From positions 1,240,001-1,304,000 of the forward strand of contig NZ_CP007456.1 of assembly GCF_000800455.1 (NCBI RefSeq): DNA of 64,000 nucleotides, in the 5' to 3' direction. Made by a program: the position numbers and the translations under genes. Below are positions 33,011 to 39,341 of the stretch, in pieces (position 1 is the first letter of the stretch; the number at the start of each line of letters is the position of its first letter). This stretch comes from Bifidobacterium catenulatum PV20-2 (GTDB lineage: Bacteria > Actinomycetota > Actinomycetes > Actinomycetales > Bifidobacteriaceae). The notes under the pieces were generated by a model. It saw only the letters and a program-made list of their open reading frames with translations, did not search any database and had not been told where the DNA came from.

Positions 33011-33496
33011 ATGTCGATCGGTCAGGTTATCAAAGTCGTGCGCGAGGAGCGAGGTCTTACGCAGTCGCAGTTCGCGCACGAGCTGTTCGTCACCCAACAG
33101 GCGCTTTCCCGCTGGGAGAAGGGAACGGCAGATCCGAGCATCGACATGATTCGGCTTATCAGCACTCGTTTTGAGGTGCCGATGGCGAGGCTTATGGAGA
33201 TGCCGGACAACGGTTTTTGCCAAAGTTGCGCCATGCCGTTCTATCGCCCGGAAGACCATGGCACCGAACCGGATGGAACGCGAAGCGGAGATTATTGCAA
33301 CTACTGCTATGACGACGGCGTTTTTCTTCAGGACTATGCCAATAGCGATGAATTGGTCGCCGCGTGTGCGCCGATGATGGCGGAATCCTGCCATATCAGC
33401 GTCGAACAGGCCGAGGATTGCATGTCGGCGCTGCTGCCAAACCTCAAGCGGTGGCGGCGTCAGGACGAGATCGATGCGGTGGCGGAAGGGGAATGA
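33011..33496 (+). CDS. HTH regulator with C-terminal zinc-ribbon domain
   Basis: The 161-residue protein joins an XRE-type helix-turn-helix (residues 1-65: VIKVVREERGLTQSQFAHE, TQQALSRWEKGTADPS) to a four-cysteine domain (about 72-108: CQSCAMPF, then CNYCYDDGVFLQDY) and a helical end. The cysteine part matches the putative zinc-ribbon domain often fused to HTH or GyrI-like proteins. ATG 33011 follows GGAGGT four bases upstream. The next gene starts three bases after its stop, so the two are co-transcribed. It probably senses a signal through the cysteines and regulates its operon. Confidence 0.8.
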   Translation: MSIGQVIKVVREERGLTQSQFAHELFVTQQALSRWEKGTADPSIDMIRLISTRFEVPMARLMEMPDNGFCQSCAMPFYRPEDHGTEPDGTRSGDYCNYCYDDGVFLQDYANSDELVAACAPMMAESCHISVEQAEDCMSALLPNLKRWRRQDEIDAVAEGE

Positions 33497-33499
33497 GCG

Positions 33500-34150
33500 A
33501 TGGCGTTCGATTATAAGAAGGAGTATAAGGACCTGTATCAGCCGAAGACCATGCCGGCCATCGTCATGGTACCGGCGATGCGGTTCGTCGCGGTGGACGG
33601 TGTGGGCGACCCGAACGAAGAAGGCGGCGATTACGCCAAGGCGATGCAACTGCTTTACGGCATTTCGTTCACCGTCAAAATGAGCAAGAAGTCAAAGAAC
33701 CCGGCCGAGCATATCGACGGGTACTTCGACTACACCGTGCCTCCGCTGGAGGGCTTATGGAGCATGGGGGAGGGTGTGCCCGGCGTCGATTACGCGCACA
33801 AAGCCGACTTCCATTGGACTTCGATGATTCGTCTGCCGGAATTCGTGACCGATAAGGTCTTTGCGTGGGCCAAGGCATCGTTTGCCGCCAAACACCCGGA
33901 ATCCGACGTCGATCGCGCATATCTCTTCGATTTCGATGAAGGCGTGGTCGCGCAGGTCATGCACAAGGGCCCGTACGACGACGAGCCCGCAACCGTGGCG
34001 ATTCTGGATGACTACGCGCGCTCGCAAGGCTACGAGCTCGACCTCTCCGACGCCCGCCGACATCACGAAATCTACATATCCGATCCGCGCCGAGCAAAAC
34101 CGGAAAACCTCAAAACCGTCATCCGTCATCCGGTAGTGAAGGTGGGTTGA
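33500..34150 (+). CDS. GyrI-like small-molecule-binding protein
   Basis: This 216-residue protein has the GyrI-like fold, a two-repeat alpha/beta sandwich that binds hydrophobic drugs. Family features are MPAIVMVPAMRFVAVDGVGDPN at the start of the fold, the second-repeat segment FHWTSMIRLPEFVT, HKGPYDDEPATVAIL and the C-terminal HHEIYISDPRRAKPENL. ATG 33500 is close to the previous stop. It has the same orientation as, and is coupled to, the HTH-zinc-ribbon gene, so a drug or metabolite sensor/sequestration role is likely. Its 3' end overlaps the truncated integrase antisense by 32 bases, marking a deletion boundary. Confidence 0.82.
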   Translation: MAFDYKKEYKDLYQPKTMPAIVMVPAMRFVAVDGVGDPNEEGGDYAKAMQLLYGISFTVKMSKKSKNPAEHIDGYFDYTVPPLEGLWSMGEGVPGVDYAHKADFHWTSMIRLPEFVTDKVFAWAKASFAAKHPESDVDRAYLFDFDEGVVAQVMHKGPYDDEPATVAILDDYARSQGYELDLSDARRHHEIYISDPRRAKPENLKTVIRHPVVKVG

Positions 34151-34667
34151 CTTTCAGCGAACTGCTCGAAGCGCTCACCGGGCGGACCATCTTGGCCGAG
34201 TTCCTCCGTATGAGGTTTTCGTCACGCGCGGCCTCAAGCGCGTTCTTCAGGACGGACCAAGTGATTGTGGCCGTCTTCGGGCTGTAGCACTTCAGGCCGT
34301 CCTGAATGTCGGCCATATCCTTATGGCCCAGCGAGTTGATGCGCCTCGCGCCGGCTATCCTGTTCAGCCGCACGATGGCGTTCTCGTAGCTTCGCCTGCT
34401 GTTCGGACGCAGGTTGGCCTCGGCCCGCTCGTGGTACCAAGTCTCCAGCCAGTCCATGAGGCGCGGCGACGGCGAGTTCGGCGTGAAGCCCTTGCGCACG
34501 TATGCGTCCAGCTTCATCCTGAGCCTCGCGTTCGCCACCGCCTTGGTCTTGCCTTGGGCCGTGAGCCGCCGCCTGCGCCCGGTGGCCCTGTCGGGCTCTA
34601 TGTCTATCGCGGCGTGCCAGATTCCATCGGTGCTTCTGTATGTCGAGCCGCCGCCACCCATTGCCAT
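34119..34667 (-). pseudogene. tyrosine integrase, C-terminal catalytic domain missing
   Basis: From ATG 34667 (GGGAG upstream) the product begins with an arm-type domain (GGGGSTYRSTDGIWHAAIDI, GKTKAVANARLRMKLDAYV) and a core-binding SAM-like domain (LMDWLETWYHERAEANLRP, NSLGHKDMADIQDGL). It stops at about residue 165, where the sequence becomes unrelated and soon ends at 34119. The catalytic domain with R, H, R and Y is absent, so it cannot recombine. It lies next to the right 13-bp repeat. Confidence 0.8.
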
Positions 34668-34869
34668 CGTTGGTCTCCCGTCGTGTGAAATGCGTAGCCA
34701 AATGCGTAGCCACAACGGGCCACCCAGAGGCATCCACAGTTACCAGTGCGAAATGAAGACCGTTGAAATTAAGCCGTTTCTAAGATTCCCGAATAGTTAG
34801 CCGATAATGTACGTTATGTCAGAAAAGTGCGGAAACCTTCGATTGACACTCTTTTCCGTACATAACATC

Positions 34870-34924
34870 GTTGGATTATGCCAGCACGTCCCCTCTTTAG
34901 GGACTTTGCTCGACATAATCCAAC
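34870..34924. repeat. long inverted repeat just outside the prophage remnant
   Basis: GTTGGATTATG (34870-34880) pairs perfectly over 11 bp with CATAATCCAAC (34914-34924). Inside, GTCCC (34888-34892) pairs with GGGAC (34900-34904), giving a two-part hairpin without a T-tract. It lies between the right attachment repeat and the membrane-protein gene. A second, imperfect repeat (CGATAATGTACG with CGTACATAACATCG) spans 34802-34870. The function is unknown. Confidence 0.5.
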
Positions 34925-34968
34925 GGTATGGCCGGTGGCGTCTTCGCCGCGCTGGACGCCTTTTACGG

Positions 34969-35337
34969 TCAGCCTTTGATGACCCGTCTGAGTTTTCTTT
35001 CCATTTCGCTTTTCATGCCATTTCTGGCCTGCAGATACATAAACACCAGCTCCGCGGCGGTCAGCAAAATCATCAGCGCGGCTGACGGCCATCCTACTTG
35101 CTCGTAGAAATGCTGGAATTTTGCTGAAAAGCCAGATTCGAACATCGCATATACCGGGTATGGTAAAGCGCCAATAACCAATGAGGTGAAGTGCAAACCG
35201 ACAATCGACCAACGTACTGGGTATACGTCTCGCTTGGTTTTTGAGAAGATATTTCCACGAATCGCGGTAATCGAACAAATGTTCACCGCAATGACTGCCG
35301 CGACAATCCACAGCAATGCCGGCAGGATATCAAGCAT
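34969..35337 (-). CDS. small integral membrane protein
   Basis: This 122-residue protein has three or four membrane helices: about 3-24 (ILPALLWIVAAVIAVNICSI), 45-66 (IVGLHFTSLVIGALPYPVYA) and 85-103 (SAALMILLTAAELVFMYLQA). A basic cytoplasmic tail ends RKLRRVIKG. No family is recognised. ATG 35337 has AGGGGGAG upstream. It is alone, and its GC content resembles the core genome rather than the prophage remnant. Confidence 0.65.
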   Translation of the reverse strand: MLDILPALLWIVAAVIAVNICSITAIRGNIFSKTKRDVYPVRWSIVGLHFTSLVIGALPYPVYAMFESGFSAKFQHFYEQVGWPSAALMILLTAAELVFMYLQARNGMKSEMERKLRRVIKG

Positions 35338-35445
35338 GCGACACTCCCCCTGTTGTAATCTGTCTCTACATATCTACCGTATATCGATGACCATGTAACC
35401 CGATTTGGCCTGTTCAACCTATGCGGTATGCGCCAAACCTGTATA

Positions 35446-36069
35446 TTACAGTGAAACCGCGGTGCGTGCCTGCCGCTTCGCATCAAGCTTCTTTTTCATG
35501 CGCATCGCAGCGATGTCGTCGACAGAACAGGTCGAGTCCGCAGTGGAAGGCATCGTAGATAAATCGACATACTCCTCGTGTTCAAGAGCATCCCTGATTT
35601 GCTTCCACAAGGATCCCATGGATACTCCGAACACCGCCCTACCGCTTTGCAACAGCGCCACCATTTGCTCGCTGTCCGTGCATTCATGCACCTGCTGTCC
35701 ATCGCACATAATAGTGATGTTCTCCAGCTGCTCAGCAGTGCATTGCACTAGAAAACCGATGGCAGCCGTCACATTCTGCAGATTGATGCCCGCATCAAGC
35801 AGTTTTTTCGACACAGCAAGAATCACCACATCCTTGAACGAATACAGTCTACGTGACCCAGACCCATGCGATGGAGTGATAGAAGGCTCCACAATCTGTC
35901 TGCGCGCCCAATAATCAAGCTGACGATAAGTGATGCCAGCTACCCTCGACGCCACTGAACCCTTATAGCCACGTATCACCGGCTGCGCATCGCTTGTGGG
36001 AAACAACTCCCCCTGTACCGCAGTCGGCACATGCAGATGCAACCGCAGTGTTGGCTCTGCCTCATTCAT
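35446..36069 (-). CDS. MerR-family transcriptional regulator
   Basis: The 207-residue protein has a MerR-type winged helix at about residues 42-110: ASRVAGITYRQLDYWARRQIV, then GSGSRRLYSFKDVVILAVSKKLLDAGINLQNV. The C-terminal part (about 110-170) differs from metal-sensing MerR proteins and lacks ligand cysteines in a binding pattern. The gene follows garA, as in mycobacteria where the corresponding MerR-type gene (Rv1828) follows garA (Rv1827). A terminator-like hairpin separates the two here. The regulon is not visible from sequence. Confidence 0.88.
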   Translation of the reverse strand: MNEAEPTLRLHLHVPTAVQGELFPTSDAQPVIRGYKGSVASRVAGITYRQLDYWARRQIVEPSITPSHGSGSRRLYSFKDVVILAVSKKLLDAGINLQNVTAAIGFLVQCTAEQLENITIMCDGQQVHECTDSEQMVALLQSGRAVFGVSMGSLWKQIRDALEHEEYVDLSTMPSTADSTCSVDDIAAMRMKKKLDAKRQARTAVSL

Positions 36070-36085
36070 CGCATTCTCCTACGAC

Positions 36086-36129
36086 ATATAAACAGCGCCC
36101 ATGAGCCTCCGTATGAAGCCCATGGGCGC
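36086..36129 (-). terminator. hairpin between garA and merR
   Basis: GCGCCCATG (36095-36103) pairs perfectly with CATGGGCGC (36121-36129). On the minus strand TGTTTATATG follows. It may end garA transcripts or attenuate merR. Confidence 0.7.
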
Positions 36130-36166
36130 GAAGCTGCTGTACACAGTTTATCCCGTATCACGCGGA

Positions 36167-36625
36167 TCAACCAGCAATGACAGCCTTGTTATCGAAATAA
36201 ACCAGACGGAACTTGCCAAGAATGATTTCATCGCCATTCTTAAGTTCCTGCTGATCAACACGCTGACGGTTCACATACGTGCCATTCAAGCTTCCCGCAT
36301 CGATGACGCAATACCTACCATTCAACCTTCGGAACACCGCGTGGGAACGGGAAACCGTGGAATCATCCAAAAGAATATCGGCGCTTGGATCACGGCCGAC
36401 GGTAATCTCATCCTCATCGAGAAGATACCGCGACCCCGACACCGCTCCCCTAGTCGAGATCAGCAGCGCCGTGCCGTCGGCAAGACGCATAATGGTTTCA
36501 AGGTCCTCCTTCGTCAGAGGACGGTCTCCGGTGGAAGTAACCGGTACAGTTATTGCAGGAAGGCCAATGATGGTCGTTTCACCTGCGCTTGGAATCGGAT
36601 CAGTCATAGTCGCCATTCTAGTCAT
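36167..36625 (-). CDS. garA: FHA-domain signalling protein (GarA-like)
   Basis: GarA-type proteins bind and control metabolic enzymes; phosphorylation of an N-terminal threonine motif switches them off. The protein has the N-terminal GETTIIGLPAI segment with T17/T18, corresponding to the ETT phospho-motif. A forkhead-associated domain follows (about 52-145) with G77-R78 in VGRDPSADILLDD, S94-H95 in SRSHAVF and N114 in GSLNGTYVNR. These are the phosphothreonine-binding loops. The length (152) and partner gene (merR) match mycobacterial GarA. In bifidobacteria the target enzymes are not known to me. ATG 36625 is used; ATG 36607 is an alternative. Confidence 0.88.
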   Translation of the reverse strand: MTRMATMTDPIPSAGETTIIGLPAITVPVTSTGDRPLTKEDLETIMRLADGTALLISTRGAVSGSRYLLDEDEITVGRDPSADILLDDSTVSRSHAVFRRLNGRYCVIDAGSLNGTYVNRQRVDQQELKNGDEIILGKFRLVYFDNKAVIAG

Positions 36626-36689
36626 TACCCTTGCAAATAGCCGGCATTGAGACCGGCATAGTCACGAATCATACACCGTAAAGCGGGTT

Positions 36690-36881
36690 TCACCCCTCAG
36701 CTTTGTCAATAATCGACACGAACTGGTCGTGCGGCAGCATGTCGTCATAGCTGCGCCAACGGCGTTCCAGCTCACGATTTGCCTCGTCATGCTGCTGTTT
36801 ACTAAGCTTGGCGTAAGCCCTCAGCTCGTTCGGCCCCATGTCTTTGACCGGCTGATTGAGATTCAATGCTTTGTCATTCAC
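36690..36881 (-). CDS. small hypothetical protein (63 aa)
   Basis: The frame is open to 36959, but its first codons lie inside the terminator at 36922-36951. I therefore use GTG 36881. The 63-residue product is hydrophilic and helical (LRAYAKLSKQQHDEANRELERRWRSYDD), with no recognised domain and no strong ribosome-binding site. It lies between garA and the 43-residue mini-gene. It could be a small regulatory or structural protein. Confidence 0.45.
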   Translation of the reverse strand: MNDKALNLNQPVKDMGPNELRAYAKLSKQQHDEANRELERRWRSYDDMLPHDQFVSIIDKAEG

Positions 36882-36921
36882 AGACCGCCATTGTAGCCGC
36901 ACACCCTGAAAGAGTATGAAA

Positions 36922-36951
36922 AAGCCCGGATACAGCGTGTACACCGGGCTC
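36922..36951 (-). terminator. terminator of the 43-residue mini-gene
   Basis: On the minus strand GAGCCCGG, a short loop, CCGGGCTTTTTC form a terminator 40 bases after the stop of the mini-gene at 36991. Confidence 0.8.
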
Positions 36952-36990
36952 AAATTCACATTTAAAGATTTATTATTACAAAGAATGATT

Positions 36991-37122
36991 TCAGCGCTGC
37001 TCGTCGATCATTTCCTGCAGTGCCTTGTTGACGGACGGAGAACCGGCCGCCATGGACAGGGCGTTGATGCCGCTGATTTCGAAACCACGCTTGATTGCGG
37101 AGAAAATCTGATTCTTGTTCAT
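36991..37122 (-). CDS. 43-residue conserved-looking mini-protein
   Basis: ATG 37122 with AAGGA nine bases upstream starts a 43-residue ORF ending at TGA 36991-36993. The product begins MNKNQIFSAIKRGFEISGIN and continues ALSMAAGSPSVNKALQEM. Codon choice is natural, with GC-biased third positions. A terminator follows at 36922-36951. The upstream region has a hairpin (GACGCA/TGCGTC at 37151-37167). It has its own transcription unit, so I take it as a real gene. It has no recognised family; the amphipathic helix 3-15 and small size would suit a regulatory peptide or toxin-like peptide. Confidence 0.6.
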   Translation of the reverse strand: MNKNQIFSAIKRGFEISGINALSMAAGSPSVNKALQEMIDEQR

Positions 37123-37533
37123 GTTATTTCCTTAGTACTTGTTTTCCTTGACGCACCTTGCGTCTTACCATCTTCTGTTGTTGACAAGTACCAATATAGC
37201 GATTGGTCAGATTGAAATCATTGCCCAACCATTCGTTTTATAGCAAAATCATCGTCTATTCTTGAATTGGGAGCACTGGTCGGAGTGTATGGGACTCGGC
37301 CACCGCGTCACTTTGTTGCGTCATCCCACAGCCGTCTCCTTGCATAGAATCAATCTGGGATTTATCCCCACCCATGTATTTCACCGCATAGGAATTGACT
37401 GAGGCCTGAACCCGATGTTCGACCAGATCGGCTTCAACGGGTTGGACACTTTGTGAGAACCACCGTTCAGACACGACGGTCTCCCACCATTTCCGACACG
37501 CCGGACGAAGGCGCGGAACCCCAGTGAAACCAA
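37123..37533. other. gene-free stretch
   Basis: No gene is supported in these 411 bases. The long minus-strand frame here overlaps tRNA-Val and is a shadow. It holds the upstream region of the mini-gene, including the short GACGCACCTTGCGTC inverted repeat near 37151-37166. The tRNA terminator follows at 37534. Confidence 0.5.
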
Positions 37534-37560
37534 CAAAAAAAGGCGGCACGTCGTGCCGCC
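37534..37560 (-). terminator. terminator of the tRNA operon
   Basis: GGCGGCAC (37542-37549) pairs perfectly with GTGCCGCC (37553-37560), and on the minus strand TTTTTTT follows. It lies three bases after the last tRNA gene. Confidence 0.92.
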
Positions 37561-37563
37561 CGA

Positions 37564-37639
37564 TGGTGGGTGATATAGGAATCGAACCTATGACCCCTTC
37601 CGTGTGAAGGAAGTGCGCTAGCCGCTGCGCCAATCACCC
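37564..37639 (-). tRNA. tRNA-Val (anticodon CAC)
   Basis: The sequence folds into a cloverleaf: acceptor GGGTGAT with ATCACCC, anticodon stem CTTCC/GGAAG around TTCACAC, giving anticodon CAC, and the T-arm GGTTCGATTCC. The discriminator A is followed by an encoded CCA. It is the last of four tRNA genes in one minus-strand operon. Confidence 0.95.
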
Positions 37640-37671
37640 AATATTGGTTTATATAGGAACTCACGTTCCAG

Positions 37672-37743
37672 TGGGCGATACAAGATTCGAACTTGTGACC
37701 CCTTCCGTGTCAGGGAAGTGCGCTACCTCTGCGCCAACCGCCC
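37672..37743 (-). tRNA. tRNA-Val (anticodon GAC)
   Basis: Acceptor GGGCGGT pairs with ATCGCCC (one G-T pair), and the anticodon stem CTTCC/GGAAG encloses CTGACAC, anticodon GAC. The T-loop is GTTCGAATC. CCA is not encoded. It is closely related to the neighbouring tRNA-Val(CAC), probably a duplication. Confidence 0.95.
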
Positions 37744-37782
37744 AGGTTATTCATCACACCAACTTACGTCAAGCACAATGAG

Positions 37783-37853
37783 AGGTGGGTACGAGAGTCG
37801 AACTCGTCTATACGGCTTTGCAGGCCGCTGCCTAACCGCTTGGCTAACCCACC
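37783..37853 (-). tRNA. tRNA-Cys (anticodon GCA)
   Basis: Acceptor GGTGGGT pairs with ACCCACC, and the anticodon loop CTGCAAA sits between GCGGC and GCCGT, anticodon GCA. The T-loop is GTTCGACTC, discriminator T. CCA is not encoded. Confidence 0.95.
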
Positions 37854-37883
37854 TTAAAGGTCGATAATCAATCGGAACCTTAG

Positions 37884-37956
37884 AGCGGACAACGGGACTC
37901 GAACCCGCGGTCTCAACCTTGGCAAGGTTGCGCTTTACCAACTAAGCTATGTCCGC
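37884..37956 (-). tRNA. tRNA-Gly (anticodon GCC)
   Basis: Acceptor GCGGACA pairs with TGTCCGC, and the anticodon stem CAACC/GGTTG encloses TTGCCAA, anticodon GCC. The T-arm is GGGTTCGAGTCCC. It is the first gene of the operon, about 35 bases after the promoter. Confidence 0.95.
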
Positions 37957-37994
37957 ATGTGCCCTGCAGTATCACTGCCTGAGCACGAGTATCT

Positions 37995-38022
37995 ACTATA
38001 ATCACATTTCCGTAATTTGCAA
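37995..38022 (-). promoter_or_regulatory. promoter of the tRNA operon
   Basis: On the minus strand TTGCAA (38022-38017), a 16-base spacer and TATAGT (38000-37995) form a good sigma-70-type promoter. It stands about 38 bases before the first tRNA. Confidence 0.65.
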
Positions 38023-38023
38023 A

Positions 38024-38779
38024 TCAGCGTGTCGCACCTTTTCGGGGCGCACTGTCAGCCCCGAAATACTCTTCGACGGACTGCGCAAGTTGGCTTACGT
38101 TATCGATGACTCGGTATGCGCCATGCTCCTTGAGCTCACCCGGCTCAGCATAGCCCCATCCGCAGCCCAAGCAATCCAGACCGCATGCCTTGGCCCCATC
38201 GGCATCGGTCCAGCGATCGCCAACCATCAACGCACGATCACCAGCAGCCTCATCAAAATTGATATGCTCAAACGCCCAACGAATCACCTGATCCTTGTCA
38301 AGGCGGGAATTATCGGTGCTTGCGCCATAAATGCCGTCGACCATGGCGTCCAAGTGGAAATGCTCACAAATCGGAATGCACTGATACTGCGGTTTGCAAC
38401 TGGCGATCGCCAGATAATATCCATCAGCACGCAACTTGGCCAGCTGCTCCGGAATACCATCGTAGATGGTGTTGTTTAAACGCCCCGGCACTTTCTGTCC
38501 AGGATTGTTGGGATCGTCGAACACAGCCTCATCCGCATAATACCTGCGATAAATAGCAATGCCCTCATCAAGACGATCTTCAGGAATATCGTTGCGCTGC
38601 AGGGATTCAATAATCGCTGGACCGATGAATCGCTGCAACTCCTCATCATCCGGAACCGGATACCCCAATTCCTCGAACACCTTGACCACACAGCCGATGA
38701 TTCCCGGATCGGATTTGGTCAGCGTGCCGTCGAGGTCAAGCAGAACGACTTTCTTGGATTGCCTGGTCTGTTCGGACAT
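38024..38779 (-). CDS. HAD phosphatase of the phosphoglycolate-phosphatase type
   Basis: This 251-residue HAD IA hydrolase has motif I LLDLDGTLT (residues 13-21), motif II AIASCKPQYQC, motif III lysine region LDKDQVI and motif IV MVGDRWTDADGAKACG. The cap domain of helices lies between motifs I and II. Family members clear phosphoglycolate or other small phosphate esters. A LacI-type operator-like site lies 52 bases upstream, suggesting control by a sugar regulator. The substrate is unknown. Confidence 0.82.
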   Translation of the reverse strand: MSEQTRQSKKVVLLDLDGTLTKSDPGIIGCVVKVFEELGYPVPDDEELQRFIGPAIIESLQRNDIPEDRLDEGIAIYRRYYADEAVFDDPNNPGQKVPGRLNNTIYDGIPEQLAKLRADGYYLAIASCKPQYQCIPICEHFHLDAMVDGIYGASTDNSRLDKDQVIRWAFEHINFDEAAGDRALMVGDRWTDADGAKACGLDCLGCGWGYAEPGELKEHGAYRVIDNVSQLAQSVEEYFGADSAPRKGATR

Positions 38780-38830
38780 GAATTGGTTCTCCCTTTATTC
38801 CTATCGATTCGTTTTCGTCGATGTGATATC

Positions 38831-38848
38831 TGTTGACGCTAACAATTA
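38831..38848. promoter_or_regulatory. LacI-type operator-like motif
   Basis: TGTTGACGCTAACAATTA matches the site at 25967 upstream of tkt in 16 of 18 bases. It lies 52 bases upstream of the HAD gene and partly overlaps the rbpA terminator. Confidence 0.5.
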
Positions 38849-38875
38849 TGCCCAGCCATACTGACTGGGCATAAT
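38845..38875 (-). terminator. rbpA terminator
   Basis: ATTATGCCCAG (38845-38855) pairs perfectly over 11 bp with CTGGGCATAAT (38865-38875), 25 bases after the rbpA stop. The minus-strand T-run is short (TTGTT). Confidence 0.7.
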
Positions 38876-38899
38876 GTTCAAGTGTCGTTCAACTGCAAG

Positions 38900-39247
38900 T
38901 CACTCGTAGTCTGGGAACCAACCGTCACGATGCATCTGCAGTCGCTTCTCAAGCAGCGTCTTCAGCTCGTCTTCGGTACGACGTTCCAGCAGCATATCCC
39001 AGTGCGTACGAGTCGGCTTGGAGATTTCGTCGTCCTCACGATCCTTGTCGCCTTCACGACGCGCGGTCATGCCACAACGGCATTCCCATTCCTCAGGAAT
39101 CTCCGCGCCCTCAGCGAACGGCAGAATCGTACGGTGCCCTTTAGGGCACACATATGCGACGTCGTTTCGTGCCGCGAAATCCACATTGTCATCGGATTCC
39201 AACGACTTTGCGCCGATGCTCATGCCTCGCAGGCTGCGTTCTGCCAT
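38900..39247 (-). CDS. rbpA: RNA polymerase-binding protein RbpA
   Basis: RbpA is an actinobacterial transcription factor that binds the principal sigma factor and helps open promoters. The 115-residue protein has the family features: basic N-terminal tail (MAERSLRGMSIGAKS), core with CPKGHRTILPFAEGAEIP and EWECRCGMTA, and the sigma-interaction end PTRTHWDMLLERRTEDELK. The three visible Cys residues (CPKGH, CRC) are typical of a zinc-type core. It is transcribed alone with a terminator. Confidence 0.95.
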   Translation of the reverse strand: MAERSLRGMSIGAKSLESDDNVDFAARNDVAYVCPKGHRTILPFAEGAEIPEEWECRCGMTARREGDKDREDDEISKPTRTHWDMLLERRTEDELKTLLEKRLQMHRDGWFPDYE

Positions 39248-39341
39248 ATTGCCTTTGCCTCCTTGGGATTGTCTGCTCTTTCTAAGCTACAGAACAGTTC
39301 GGACGTGTTTTTTATTCCCTATTCGTCTGCTGATTGCCATT

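Larger units (their letters stand above)
31675..34813. mobile_element. prophage remnant bounded by a 13-bp direct repeat
   Basis: CCGATAATGTACG occurs at 31675-31687 and 34801-34813. The right copy lies about 130 bases from the start of a tyrosine-integrase fragment, the usual place of an attachment site. Between the copies are an unknown gene, a RusA-like stub, a regulator pair and the integrase fragment. The repeats probably are attL and attR. The stretch 31531-31871 holds no gene apart from the left repeat. Confidence 0.65.

Noticed and set aside
37256-37633. 125-residue minus-strand frame over the tRNA-Val gene
   Set aside because: It runs through the tRNA and its terminator and has no domain or start signal.
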